From Bradyrhizobium sp. sGM-13 (GTDB taxonomy: Bacteria > Pseudomonadota > Alphaproteobacteria > Rhizobiales > Xanthobacteraceae): 64,000 nucleotides of DNA. The stretch's first letter is position 1, and each line of letters opens with the position of its first letter. The position numbers and the translations under genes are program-made. The notes under the pieces were generated by a model. The model did not search any database and was not told where the DNA came from. It worked only from the letters and a program-made list of their open reading frames with translations. Location of the stretch: contig NZ_JAGWDK010000004.1 in assembly GCF_018398875.1 (NCBI RefSeq), positions 124,001-188,000 on the forward strand. Reading direction: 5' to 3'. Shown here piece by piece: positions 28,855-37,234 of the stretch.

Positions 28855-29547
28855 TCACAGCACGCGATAACGGATCGCGAAGGCGTCATGAATCTCCGAT
28901 GTCACCGTGTCGCCATTGGCGAGGACGATGCCGTCGGCCAGATGCCACGGCCCGAACTGCTCCGAATGCGAGGGGCTTGCCGGCAACCGCAGGCGGAACG
29001 TGCTTTTGGCACGGCCGGGCAGATTTAGCACCATCATGCGCTCGGTGGTGCGGTAATCGAGCGTCACGGTCCCGCGCAAGATGCTGCGGCCGTCGGGCGC
29101 GGAGGCCAGCGCCTCCTGGACCTTTGCCAGTTTCTGGTTCCGGTCAGTGAGCAGCTCGATCTGGACGTCCGCCGCGGTCGTCAACGTCGCCTTCGGCAGG
29201 CGGATTTCAAATTCAACCGCGGGTTTTGCCGGATTGAGGCCGAGATAGGCCTGCGCCGTGTGCCTGATGTCCGAGATCGCGAAAGCGAGCAGGACCAGGA
29301 CCGCGGAAGCTGCAAGCCCGTGTTTGAGCAGATCGTGGCGGCTGCGGTGGCCGCTGTGGAAATAGACGGAGAGCATGATCGCGACCGCCAGCGCCGCGGC
29401 GATCCCGGCCAAGGCCGACATGACGATGCCAAGCCCGCCGTCGGGGCCGTCGGTGAATCCGACGGCCCGGAGCAGGGAGGTCACGGAATCGCCGGGCAGC
29501 TCGGCGGCGCGGCCGGCGCCGGTCAAGATGGGGGAGGTGATGTTCAT
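28855..29547 (-). CDS. Membrane protein of unknown function with two N-terminal helices
   Basis: The 230-residue product has two hydrophobic helices (about residues 41-62 and 76-94: LGIVMSALAGIAAALAVAIM and LAASAVLVLLAFAISD), then a 130-residue C-terminal domain rich in beta-type sequence (EFEIRLPKATLTTAADVQIE), likely facing the periplasm. No family is recognised. It lies between the hydrolase gene and the divergent MAPEG gene. Confidence 0.65.
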   Translation of the reverse strand: MNITSPILTGAGRAAELPGDSVTSLLRAVGFTDGPDGGLGIVMSALAGIAAALAVAIMLSVYFHSGHRSRHDLLKHGLAASAVLVLLAFAISDIRHTAQAYLGLNPAKPAVEFEIRLPKATLTTAADVQIELLTDRNQKLAKVQEALASAPDGRSILRGTVTLDYRTTERMMVLNLPGRAKSTFRLRLPASPSHSEQFGPWHLADGIVLANGDTVTSEIHDAFAIRYRVL

Positions 29548-29722
29548 CGCCTGCTCGCGGATTGCTTCAAGATCGGTTCGAGACCAGAACCTTCGGAATT
29601 CTCGCTAGTTGGTCGTCTGGCCTCTCCTTGTGGTTCAAGCGAGCCCGGTTAAGTGGATTTGTCAGGTGAGGGGCGTCTCGTTATTGATTTAGGAACTCAG
29701 GCAGGCTTCGGGGGAGATTCTC

Positions 29723-30145
29723 ATGTCGGTTCAAATGGTTTTGCTGCCGGTCTTCGTTTTGATCGGGCTCACTTTCTTTCTGCTGCTCTGGATGGTGACG
29801 GGCCGCACCAAGGCGGTGAAGGCCCGCGAAACCAGCCTGAGGGACATCGCGCTCGGACAGCCGAAGTATCCGGCCCGCGTCGCCCAGATCGGCAATTGCT
29901 TCTCCAATCAGTTCGAAGTACCCCTGCTGTTCTATCTCCTGATCGCGCTGGCGCTGCCGCTGCGCCGGGCCGATCTCTTCATCGTGCTGATGTCCTGGGT
30001 GTTCGTGGTGACACGATTTGCCCATGCCGGCATTTTCGTCACCTCGAACAACATCCAGCAGCGCAGCCTGGCGTGGTTTGCCGGCGCGCTGGTGCTGCTT
30101 GCGATGTGGATCTATTTCGCGCTGAAGCTCTTGCTTCTGATCTAG
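29723..30145 (+). CDS. MAPEG family membrane protein
   Basis: A 140-residue protein with four hydrophobic helices. The MAPEG features are an Asn/Glu-containing helix (ARVAQIGNCFSNQFEVPLLF) and a conserved arginine in the loop (FVVTRFAHAGIFV). MAPEG proteins include glutathione-dependent enzymes, but bacterial members of this type have no known substrate. The RsmB-like gene starts ten bases after its stop. Confidence 0.85.
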   Translation: MSVQMVLLPVFVLIGLTFFLLLWMVTGRTKAVKARETSLRDIALGQPKYPARVAQIGNCFSNQFEVPLLFYLLIALALPLRRADLFIVLMSWVFVVTRFAHAGIFVTSNNIQQRSLAWFAGALVLLAMWIYFALKLLLLI

Positions 30146-30155
30146 AAAGCCCTGA

Positions 30156-31454
30156 ATGACCCCCGCTGCCCGCCTTTCCGCCGCCATCGAACTGATCGAC
30201 ACCATCGACGCGCAGCGCGTTCCGGCGGCAAAGGCGCTGAAGGAGTGGGGCACCGCGCATCGTTATGCCGGCTCGGGCGATCGCGCAGCGATTTCGGGCC
30301 TGATCTGGGACGTGCTGCGGCGGCGGGCATCGAGCGCTTGGCTGATGGACGGCGACACGCCGCGGGCGCGCGTGCTCGGCATGATGAAGCTCGAGCGCAA
30401 GCTCGATGTGGAGGCGATATCGGCTCTCTGCGACGGCGGGCGTTTTGCGCCGGAACCGCTGACCGAAGCCGAACGATCAGCGCTCACCTCGCGGACCCTC
30501 GACGACGCGCCGCCGCACATCGCAGGCGACTATCCGGAATGGCTGGATCCGCATCTGGCCGCCGTGTTCGGCGATGACCGCGTGGCGGAGGCGACCGCGA
30601 TGGCGAGCCGCGCGCCGCTCGATCTGCGCATCAATACGCTCAAAGCCAAGCGCGAAAAAGTGCTGGCGTCGCTCGGCCATCTCGGAGCTACGCCGACGCC
30701 GTGGTCGCCGATCGGGCTGCGCATCGAACTCGGCGCCGACGCCCGCAGTCCCGGCATTCATGCGGAAGAGGATTTCATCAAGGGCGCGATCGAAGTGCAG
30801 GACGAGGGCTCGCAGCTTGCGGCGCTGTTCACCGCGGCAAAGCCCGGCGAGCAGGTGATCGATCTCTGCGCCGGCGCCGGCGGCAAGACGTTGGCGCTGG
30901 CCGCGATGATGCAAGGCAAGGGGCGATTGATCGCAACCGATCGCGACAAGCGCCAACTCGCCCCGATCTATGAGCGGCTCTCGCGCGCCGGCGTCCACAA
31001 CGCCGAGATTCGCGCGCCGAAGGGCGACACTGATCCATTGGCCGACATCAAGGCATCCGCCGATCTCGTGCTGATCGACGCGCCCTGCACCGGCACCGGC
31101 ACCTGGCGCCGCAACCCCGACGCCAAATGGCGCATGCGCCCCGGCGCGCTGGAGGTTCGCTTGAAGGACCAGGCCGAAGTGCTTGATCGCGCAAGCCGCC
31201 TGGTCAAGCCCGGCGGTCGGATCGCCTATGTCACCTGCTCGGTGTTGCCAAGCGAAAACGGCGAACAAGTCCGCGCCTTCGTGACACGTCATCCCGAGTT
31301 TTCGATTCAGCCATTGAACGACACGGCAAGCGCGCTCTGGGACAGAGCGGAGGATTTTGCGAAGGCCGCGCTGCGATCGCCGGAGGGTTGGCTGATGACG
31401 CCGCGAAGGACGGGAACGGATGGCTTCTTCGTGTCGGTGCTGAAGAAGGCGTGA
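30156..31454 (+). CDS. RsmB/NOP family RNA m5C methyltransferase
   Basis: The 432-residue protein has an N-terminal NusB-like helical region (about residues 1-130) and a C-terminal SAM domain. Motif I is VIDLCAGAGGKTLALAAMM, motif IV LIDAPCTGTGTWRRNP and motif VI YVTCSVLPSENGEQV; the two cysteines in DAPC and TCS are the catalytic pair of this family. It probably methylates a cytosine in 16S rRNA (as RsmB at C967). It sits ten bases downstream of the MAPEG gene. Confidence 0.9.
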   Translation: MTPAARLSAAIELIDTIDAQRVPAAKALKEWGTAHRYAGSGDRAAISGLIWDVLRRRASSAWLMDGDTPRARVLGMMKLERKLDVEAISALCDGGRFAPEPLTEAERSALTSRTLDDAPPHIAGDYPEWLDPHLAAVFGDDRVAEATAMASRAPLDLRINTLKAKREKVLASLGHLGATPTPWSPIGLRIELGADARSPGIHAEEDFIKGAIEVQDEGSQLAALFTAAKPGEQVIDLCAGAGGKTLALAAMMQGKGRLIATDRDKRQLAPIYERLSRAGVHNAEIRAPKGDTDPLADIKASADLVLIDAPCTGTGTWRRNPDAKWRMRPGALEVRLKDQAEVLDRASRLVKPGGRIAYVTCSVLPSENGEQVRAFVTRHPEFSIQPLNDTASALWDRAEDFAKAALRSPEGWLMTPRRTGTDGFFVSVLKKA

Positions 31455-31456
31455 TG

Positions 31457-31537
31457 CGTAGGGTGGGTTAGCCGAAGGCGTAACCCACCTACACGCGAAG
31501 AAAGATGGTGGGTTACGCTTCGCTAACCCACCCTACG
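31457..31537. repeat. Palindromic intergenic repeat, GTAGGGTGGGTTAGC type
   Basis: CGTAGGGTGGGTTAGCCGAA at the left end is the inverse of TTCGCTAACCCACCCTACG at the right. It lies between the convergent RsmB-like and cupin genes and could end both transcripts. Confidence 0.8.
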
Positions 31538-31542
31538 AAATC

Positions 31543-31875
31543 TCAATCCACAATGAACAGCTTCGCGCCCGTCTTCGTCGAAGATCTATGCGCGGCGTCG
31601 CCGAAATCCGACACTTGGTAGCTCATCCCCGTGCGAAGCTTGAACGTGCGCCTGTCGCGCAGTTCGGTATCGAGCTCGCCTTCCAGCACATAGAGCACAT
31701 GTCCGCGGTCGCACCAGTGATCGGCAAGATAGCCCGGTGAGTACTCGACCATCCGTACGCGGAGATCACCGATATTGAGCGTGCGCCACAGCGCTTCGCC
31801 TGAAACGCCCCGATGCGTGGTCGCGGCGACCTGACTCCAGTCAGTGACGGTGAAGGGCAGGGTGGGAATTTTCAT
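31543..31875 (-). CDS. Small cupin with DHWC motif
   Basis: The ATG at 31875 gives 110 residues; a longer frame upstream passes through a repeat and was rejected. The motif ADHWCDRGHVLYVLEGELDT contains the His/Glu ligands of cupin box 1, and GMSYQVSDFGDAAHRSST provides the second box. This matches the 'DHCW motif cupin' family, for which no function is known. Metal binding is likely. Confidence 0.8.
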   Translation of the reverse strand: MKIPTLPFTVTDWSQVAATTHRGVSGEALWRTLNIGDLRVRMVEYSPGYLADHWCDRGHVLYVLEGELDTELRDRRTFKLRTGMSYQVSDFGDAAHRSSTKTGAKLFIVD

Positions 31876-31909
31876 GGGGGAAATCCTGCGATCGTTCATA
31901 AGAGGGCCC

Positions 31910-32002
31910 GTCATTCCGGGCGATAGCGCATCTGAGGATCTCGAGGTTCCTTGGTGCGCAATCGCGCACCTTGGTTCGCACCTTGCGCGCCTCCGGAACG
32001 AC
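31910..32002. repeat. Intergenic repeat, GTCATTCCGGGCG type
   Basis: GTCATTCCGGG at the left faces CTCCGGAACGAC at the right, and GGTGCGCAATCGCGCACC forms an inner palindrome. It is related to the copy at 25156-25258. The remaining 127 bases to guaA probably hold its promoter, but no box is certain. Confidence 0.7.
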
Positions 32003-32129
32003 AGCGCGCGGCCGGACAAATTAGGTCAATAATACTTACCCAATGCCGATTTGTCCATGCCCGAGAAAGAATGTGGGTCAGCCCGTTGCCGCGGTTGCGA
32101 GGCCGCGCCCCGTCGCGTAATTCCTGTCC

Positions 32130-33725
32130 ATGACAGCAGCACAGAAAGCCCGCGAGTCGACGCCCTCGGTGGCCTCGGCGCATGACAAGATTCTGATTGT
32201 CGATTTCGGCAGTCAGGTGACGCAACTGATCGCCCGCCGGGTGCGCGAGGAGGGCGTCTACTCCGAAATCGTGCCGTTCCAGAAAGCCGAGGCCGCCTTC
32301 AAGGAGATGAAGCCGAAGGCGGTGATCCTCTCCGGCGGGCCGGAGTCGGTGCACGAAGAAGGCTCGCCGCGCGCGCCGCAACTGATCTTCGATTCCGGCG
32401 TTCCCGTGCTCGGCATCTGCTACGGCCAGATGACGCTCGCCGCCCAGCTCGGCGGCGAGGTCGAGGGCGGCCACCACCGCGAATTCGGCCGCGCCGACGT
32501 CGAGGTGAAGACGGCGAGCAAACTGTTCGACGACACCTGGTCGATGGGCGAGCGCCATCCGGTATGGATGAGCCATGGCGACCGCATCACCAAAATGCCG
32601 CCGGGCTTTACCGTCGCCGCCGTCTCGCCGAACGCGCCGTTCGCGGTGATCCAGGACGAGAAGCGCAAATATTACGGCCTGATGTTCCACCCCGAAGTGG
32701 TGCACACGCCTGATGGCGCCAAGCTGCTGCGCAATTTCGTCCGCAAGGTGGCAGGCTTCACCGGCGACTGGACCATGCGCGCCTTCCGCGAGGAAGCGAT
32801 CGACAAAATCCGCGCCCAGGTCGGCAAGGGTAGGGTGATCTGCGGCCTGTCCGGCGGCGTCGATTCCGCGGTCGCCGCGGTGCTGCTGCACGAGGCGATC
32901 GGCGACCAGCTCACCTGCGTGTTCGTCGATCACGGCCTGCTGCGGCTGAACGAAGCCGAGACGGTGGTCGACCTGTTCCGGCATCACTACAACATCCCGC
33001 TGGTGCATGTTGATGCCTCAAAGCTTTTCCTCGGCGAGCTCAAAGGCGTCAGTGATCCCGAGGCGAAGCGCAAGACCATCGGCCGCCTGTTCATCGACGT
33101 GTTCGAGCAGGAGGCGAAGAAGATCGGCGGCGCCGAATTTCTGGCGCAGGGCACGCTCTATCCCGACGTGATCGAAAGCGTCTCCTTCACCGGCGGCCCT
33201 TCGGTGACCATCAAGTCGCACCACAATGTCGGCGGCTTGCCTGATCGCATGAACATGAAGCTGGTCGAGCCGTTGCGCGAACTGTTCAAGGACGAGGTCC
33301 GCGTGCTCGGCCGCGAACTCGGCCTGCCCGAAATCTTCGTCGGCCGCCATCCGTTCCCCGGCCCGGGTCTCGCGATCCGCTGCCCCGGCGACATCACGAA
33401 AGAAAAGCTCGACATCCTCCGCAACGCCGACGCGGTCTACATCGACCAGATCCGCAAAGCCGGCCTCTACGACAAGATCTGGCAGGCGTTTGCGGTGCTG
33501 TTGCCGGTGAAAACCGTCGGCGTGATGGGTGATGGTCGTACCTACGAATACGTCGTGGGCTTACGCGCCGTGACCTCCACCGACGGCATGACTGCCGACT
33601 TCTATCCCTTCGACATGAGCTTCCTCGGCGCGACAGCGACGCGGATCATCAACGAGGTGAAGGGGGTGAATAGGGTGGTGTATGATGTGACGTCTAAGCC
33701 GCCGGGAACGATTGAGTGGGAGTGA
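32130..33725 (+). CDS. guaA: GMP synthase (glutamine-hydrolysing)
   Basis: This 531-residue enzyme amidates XMP to GMP. The glutaminase domain has the nucleophile in [10 protein letters not shown] and the His/Glu pair in FHPEVVHT; the ATP-pyrophosphatase P-loop is [12 protein letters not shown]; and the C-terminal dimerisation domain ends in PPGTIEWE, as in the family. The 3' end of guaA is a known insertion site for genomic islands in several bacteria; here it is followed after 101 bases by the reverse transcriptase operon. Confidence 0.97.
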   Translation: MTAAQKARESTPSVASAHDKILIVDFGSQVTQLIARRVREEGVYSEIVPFQKAEAAFKEMKPKAVILSGGPESVHEEGSPRAPQLIFDSGVPVLGICYGQMTLAAQLGGEVEGGHHREFGRADVEVKTASKLFDDTWSMGERHPVWMSHGDRITKMPPGFTVAAVSPNAPFAVIQDEKRKYYGLMFHPEVVHTPDGAKLLRNFVRKVAGFTGDWTMRAFREEAIDKIRAQVGKGRVICGLSGGVDSAVAAVLLHEAIGDQLTCVFVDHGLLRLNEAETVVDLFRHHYNIPLVHVDASKLFLGELKGVSDPEAKRKTIGRLFIDVFEQEAKKIGGAEFLAQGTLYPDVIESVSFTGGPSVTIKSHHNVGGLPDRMNMKLVEPLRELFKDEVRVLGRELGLPEIFVGRHPFPGPGLAIRCPGDITKEKLDILRNADAVYIDQIRKAGLYDKIWQAFAVLLPVKTVGVMGDGRTYEYVVGLRAVTSTDGMTADFYPFDMSFLGATATRIINEVKGVNRVVYDVTSKPPGTIEWE

Positions 33726-33826
33726 GAGGAGGGACTTTTCAAGCCGGCAATTCTAGGTAGATTTGGGAGGATCAAACGCAAATAGGCCGCGCAAGCTGAG
33801 CGAAGGCAGCAACGTGCCGAGGTCGA

Positions 33827-35451
33827 ATGACTGACATTACTTTAGAGCATTTCAAACGAGCGGTATCAGACATCAGTGCGAATGGTGACAACGATACGCT
33901 TCCTTTCGATATAGACAATCGTTTCATCACCGAAAATCAAGAAGATCTTGCTCGCATCGCATTCAAATTCAGTGAAGGATTGGAGAAGGGAAGTAGGAAG
34001 AGCGCGCGCAACCTTATCGATGAGTTGCCGATTTTCTCGGAGCGACTGCTCGTTCCCACGGGGACAGCTGGATTTCGAATAACGACGAAGATCCATCCTT
34101 TCTGGAATATCTATTTCAACGCCTTAGGAGTGGCTGTGGCTGAGGCGCTTGAGCCCACCCGCAACGAAAGGGCGCATTCCTATCGATTTGCCTCGAGCGG
34201 AAAAGGTCTTTTCAATCGCGATGCGTCTTGGCGCACATTTCGGGAAGCTAGCATTGTTGATTGCGAGCGATCGCCGGATACGTCTGTCGTTGTCCAGACT
34301 GACATCTCAAGCTTCTATGAACACGTCTCGCACCATCGCATCGAGAATCTTGTAAGCGATCTCTTCGGAGAGGCTTCAACTGTATCGACGCAGATAGACC
34401 GCTTCCTAAGCAGATTTGCATCGGGCCGCTCGTTTGGACTGCCAGTTGGCGGGCAATGTTCGCGTATACTGGCCGAGCTCCTTTTGTCGTCAATTGATCG
34501 CAGACTAACCGATGAAGGCCTGATCTGGCGACGATATGTCGATGATTTTGTGTTGATCACTCAAAATCAGTCCGAAGCATACCGGGCGCTTGCAATTCTA
34601 TCACATGCACTTGCTGACTATGGCCTCACTCTGAATCGCACGAAAACCGTACTCTTAACGGCAAAACATTATGTCGATTATGTTAAGACCCAACTTGGTG
34701 TTGCAGGAGATGAGGCGAGTAAGCTTTCAGAGATTGACCTGCACTTTGATCCATATTCTGATACTGCTGAGGCTGACTACACAGAGCTGAAAGGCATTGT
34801 CGAAAGTCTGAATATTCGGGAGCTCTTGGATGGAGAGCTTCGCAAGGCGCAGCCTGACACATTTTTGGTTACTCAGATTGGCCGAACGTTGCGATTGCAC
34901 GATCCCGAGACAGCGCTACTGCTTTGCAGCACGCTTCTGTCTCCCGGAAATTTGCATGCATTTCGCGCTTCTTGGTCTACAATCATGAGGGGAATTGCAT
35001 CCGTCTGCGCAGAAGAGAGCTTCAGAATTATACACGAGCCGCTCGACAAACTACTCGACGACATCCGCGTCATTCGGCGCATCTTTTGTCGGCGGAGGTA
35101 AGTTGCCTCCATTATCTAAGAGCGATACGATTTCGGAGAACGCAACCTAGAGCAGCATTTGTGCTAAAAGTTCATTCGTCCTCACCTTCAGAAACCGTGA
35201 AGCGTGGATGCCTCGATTGCTGGCGGATTTGGAGGGATCGTACGAGCTTCATTCGGGAGCGTAACAAGTGGAACGCGCTCAAGGTCGAGGAGCAGCGCAT
35301 GTTGTGGTATGCGGGATCCGAGTTCGGCGATGAAGGAAACAAATTTCGCTCTCAGGTGAAGAAAAGTTTGGCTGTCGCTTGGCGGCTCGGCTTCGAACGA
35401 GGGAGCCAGCCAACGTTTGCTTCCGTGTATCGCGATTGGGCAATGAAATGA
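33827..35451 (+). CDS. Reverse transcriptase of unknown/Abi (defence-associated) type, reading frame interrupted near 35088
   Basis: The first frame codes residues 1-424 and stops at 35101. The natural C-terminal part (LSAEVSCLHYLRAI to FASVYRDWAMK) continues in the -1 frame from about 35085 to 35451, giving about 541 residues in total. RT motifs are clear: motif A with Asp159 in VVQTDISSFYEHVS, motif B FGLPVGGQCSRILAE, motif C Tyr237-Val-Asp-Asp240 (RRYVDDFVLIT) and LNRTKT after it. The C-terminal 200 residues look all-helical, as in UG/Abi reverse transcriptases that act in phage defence. No group II intron maturase domain, retron RNA or retron signature is seen. Base composition is near 47-50% GC in the stretch counted, lower than its neighbours. 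One added T in the TTTT run at 35086-35090 would restore the frame; a sequencing error or recent mutation fits best. Confidence 0.8.
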
Positions 35452-36198
35452 CTCGGCTGAGTGTGGCTCACGATCCCAGAACAATAGCGCGAGATATTCC
35501 TGGTGTTCTCGATGCACTCTTTCCGCAGTTGGCGCAAGGTGTCGTTGCAAGCATCAACCGACGATCGGTTTCTCTGCCTGAGCTGGAGGTTGTTCCACCC
35601 GAATTAATTGATGCGAGCCGATTACAAAAGGCGATGCTATTTGAAATCGCGGTCGCAGCGGCGGAGCAATTGATCAATCGGCAAGAGTCAATTGACTGGG
35701 ATGTATGTTTAGAAGTTGCCGTAGATCGGCAGCGGAAGCATTTTGACGCCGTGCTGCCTCTGTCGCTTTCTGAATCGGACAAAGCTGCTGCTCTCTGGGT
35801 GGCCAATAATCTATTTACGATGCTCTCCAAATTTCGATCCCAGGCACCAGACGAAAAGTTCGAGTGCGCACCAAGAATTCCCGGCTATCAATGGATTGCG
35901 TCTGGAGTAGGTGACTTCTCGGTCGGGGCTACGCTGATTGAAATCAAGTGCACCAGCAAGCACTTCTCGTCGTCGGACTATCGGCAGATATTGATGTACT
36001 GGCTATTGAGCTACTGCGCCGCAATTGAAAGTGGAGAGCCGGAGTGGTTGAGAGGTGTTCTTTAATCCCCGTTTGAACCTCGTCGTGAAGTTCTCGTTTG
36101 AGGAGATCATTTCCATCATTGGCGGCGGTCGTTCGAAGGTTGATCTGGTGGAGCAATTTTCTGCGATCCTTGGCGACCGCTCTGCCTCCAAAACCTGA
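35448..36198 (+). CDS. PD-(D/E)XK-like nuclease associated with the reverse transcriptase, frame change near 36060
   Basis: The ATG overlaps the stop of the reverse transcriptase (ATGA), so the two are translationally coupled. The first frame gives 205 residues and ends at TAA 36063-36065; the +1 frame continues NPRLNLVVKFSFEEII to KT, ending at 36198, for about 250 residues. Asp156 in GVGDFSVG, Glu165-x-Lys167 in LIEIKCT, and Gln180...Tyr184 in RQILMY have the order and spacing of PD-(D/E)XK nucleases of the RecB/Cas4 style. This assignment is by motif only. The break reads GAGAGG-TGTT-CTT-TAA and resembles a +1 recoding site, but an extra base is equally possible. Confidence 0.62.
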
Positions 36199-36206
36199 AG
36201 AATCGC

Positions 36207-37004
36207 ATGCCTAACCGAGACGATCGAATGATGCGTGCTCGAGAGGTTGCGGACTGGCTTCACTCCGCTTTACTTGAGTATCAAAATAGTGAGCTTGAGT
36301 CCCCTGTTGAATCGTTCGATGATGATCGATGGCGGCCACTGCCTAGTTCGATCGCTCTTCAGGAGGGGTTACAACCGTTCGGCGAGATCGTCGGCGCTCT
36401 ACATCGAGCTCTCCGTGAAGCAGAGTACAGCGCCGAATTATCGACGGCGAAACTGCCCGATGGCCAGTTTTGGACCATTGGCAGCAGGACCAACGTCTTT
36501 CCAATTCGTGAGATGTATAGGGGTTTCGTTGAGCCAGTCTTGAGGAGGCCGATCATTCCGCGCCTGCCTGATACGGTGGTTGCATACCTTATAGCTATTT
36601 CTGGTGATAGAGACGTTCTGAAGCGGGAGCGCCACAACCAAGTCGGTTGGCACTATCACTATTTAAACTACAAGAAGGAGCGCTCAAACCTGGTACTCTG
36701 TTGGGACACGCATGCTGTCCGTCAAACCGGCGTGGATCATCCATTGTTTCAGGAGACACACGGCGAGGGGCATGCTGTTTTTCCAGCGCGGCCTGACCTT
36801 TGGGGGGTTACCAAGAAGAAGTCGATCCACATTGCCTGTGCTCCGGATCTCGACAGGTGGCCTCTGCACACTTTCCGTTGTGCTTCGGCAAAGGCTGGAC
36901 CGGTATGGCCTCTTTTCGCTGAACGTACGCAAACAGTGTCCGTCGGCTCCAATGCGAGCAAGAACAAGGACCGCGGTAAAAGCGGCGGAAGTAAGAAAAA
37001 ATGA
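36207..37004 (+). CDS. Unknown protein, third gene of the reverse transcriptase operon
   Basis: A 265-residue soluble protein beginning nine bases after the end of the nuclease-like frame. No known domain is recognised. Visible features are an Arg/Trp-rich N-terminus (MMRAREVADWLHSALLEYQ), a central segment WHYHYLNYKKERSNLVLCWD with several aromatic residues, and a basic Lys/Gly C-terminal tail (SKNKDRGKSGGSKKK) that could contact nucleic acid. Base composition is AT-richer, like the two genes before it, which supports common acquisition. It could be an effector or accessory factor of the RT system. Confidence 0.6.
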   Translation: MPNRDDRMMRAREVADWLHSALLEYQNSELESPVESFDDDRWRPLPSSIALQEGLQPFGEIVGALHRALREAEYSAELSTAKLPDGQFWTIGSRTNVFPIREMYRGFVEPVLRRPIIPRLPDTVVAYLIAISGDRDVLKRERHNQVGWHYHYLNYKKERSNLVLCWDTHAVRQTGVDHPLFQETHGEGHAVFPARPDLWGVTKKKSIHIACAPDLDRWPLHTFRCASAKAGPVWPLFAERTQTVSVGSNASKNKDRGKSGGSKKK

Positions 37005-37034
37005 CTTCCTTGGTCCTGATGAAGCTCGGTGAGT

Positions 37035-37127
37035 GGGGGGATTAGCCGAAGGCGTAATCCATCGTATTCGAGTATTTTTAGTGATGTGGCATGGCGAGTT
37101 ACGCTATCGCTAAGCTCGCCCTACGCG
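37035..37127. repeat. Degenerate palindromic intergenic repeat
   Basis: GGGGGATTAGCCGAAGGCGTAATCC at the left and GTTACGCTATCGCTAAGCTCGCCCTACG at the right match the 31457 family imperfectly. It marks the right edge of the AT-richer reverse transcriptase island. Confidence 0.6.
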
Positions 37128-37234
37128 CTGTTCCGTAACCGCTTGCAGTGACGGTCACCCCGGCGCAAACGCGGGATGTGCGGTGCATGACCGCATGGTA
37201 CGACATCGGGATCGCCTCTTTGGAGTGAGCTTTG

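Noticed and set aside
31911..33008. 365-codon minus-strand frame opposite guaA
   Set aside because: Antisense to guaA and crossing a repeat; not a real gene.
33726..33826. Retron-like or structured RNA upstream of the RT
   Set aside because: The 101 bases show no strong stem or retron-type a1/a2 inverted repeats by eye.
33713..37037. guaA-end direct repeat as att sites of an integrative island
   Set aside because: Only TGAGTGGG (8 bases) is shared; too short, and no integrase gene is present.
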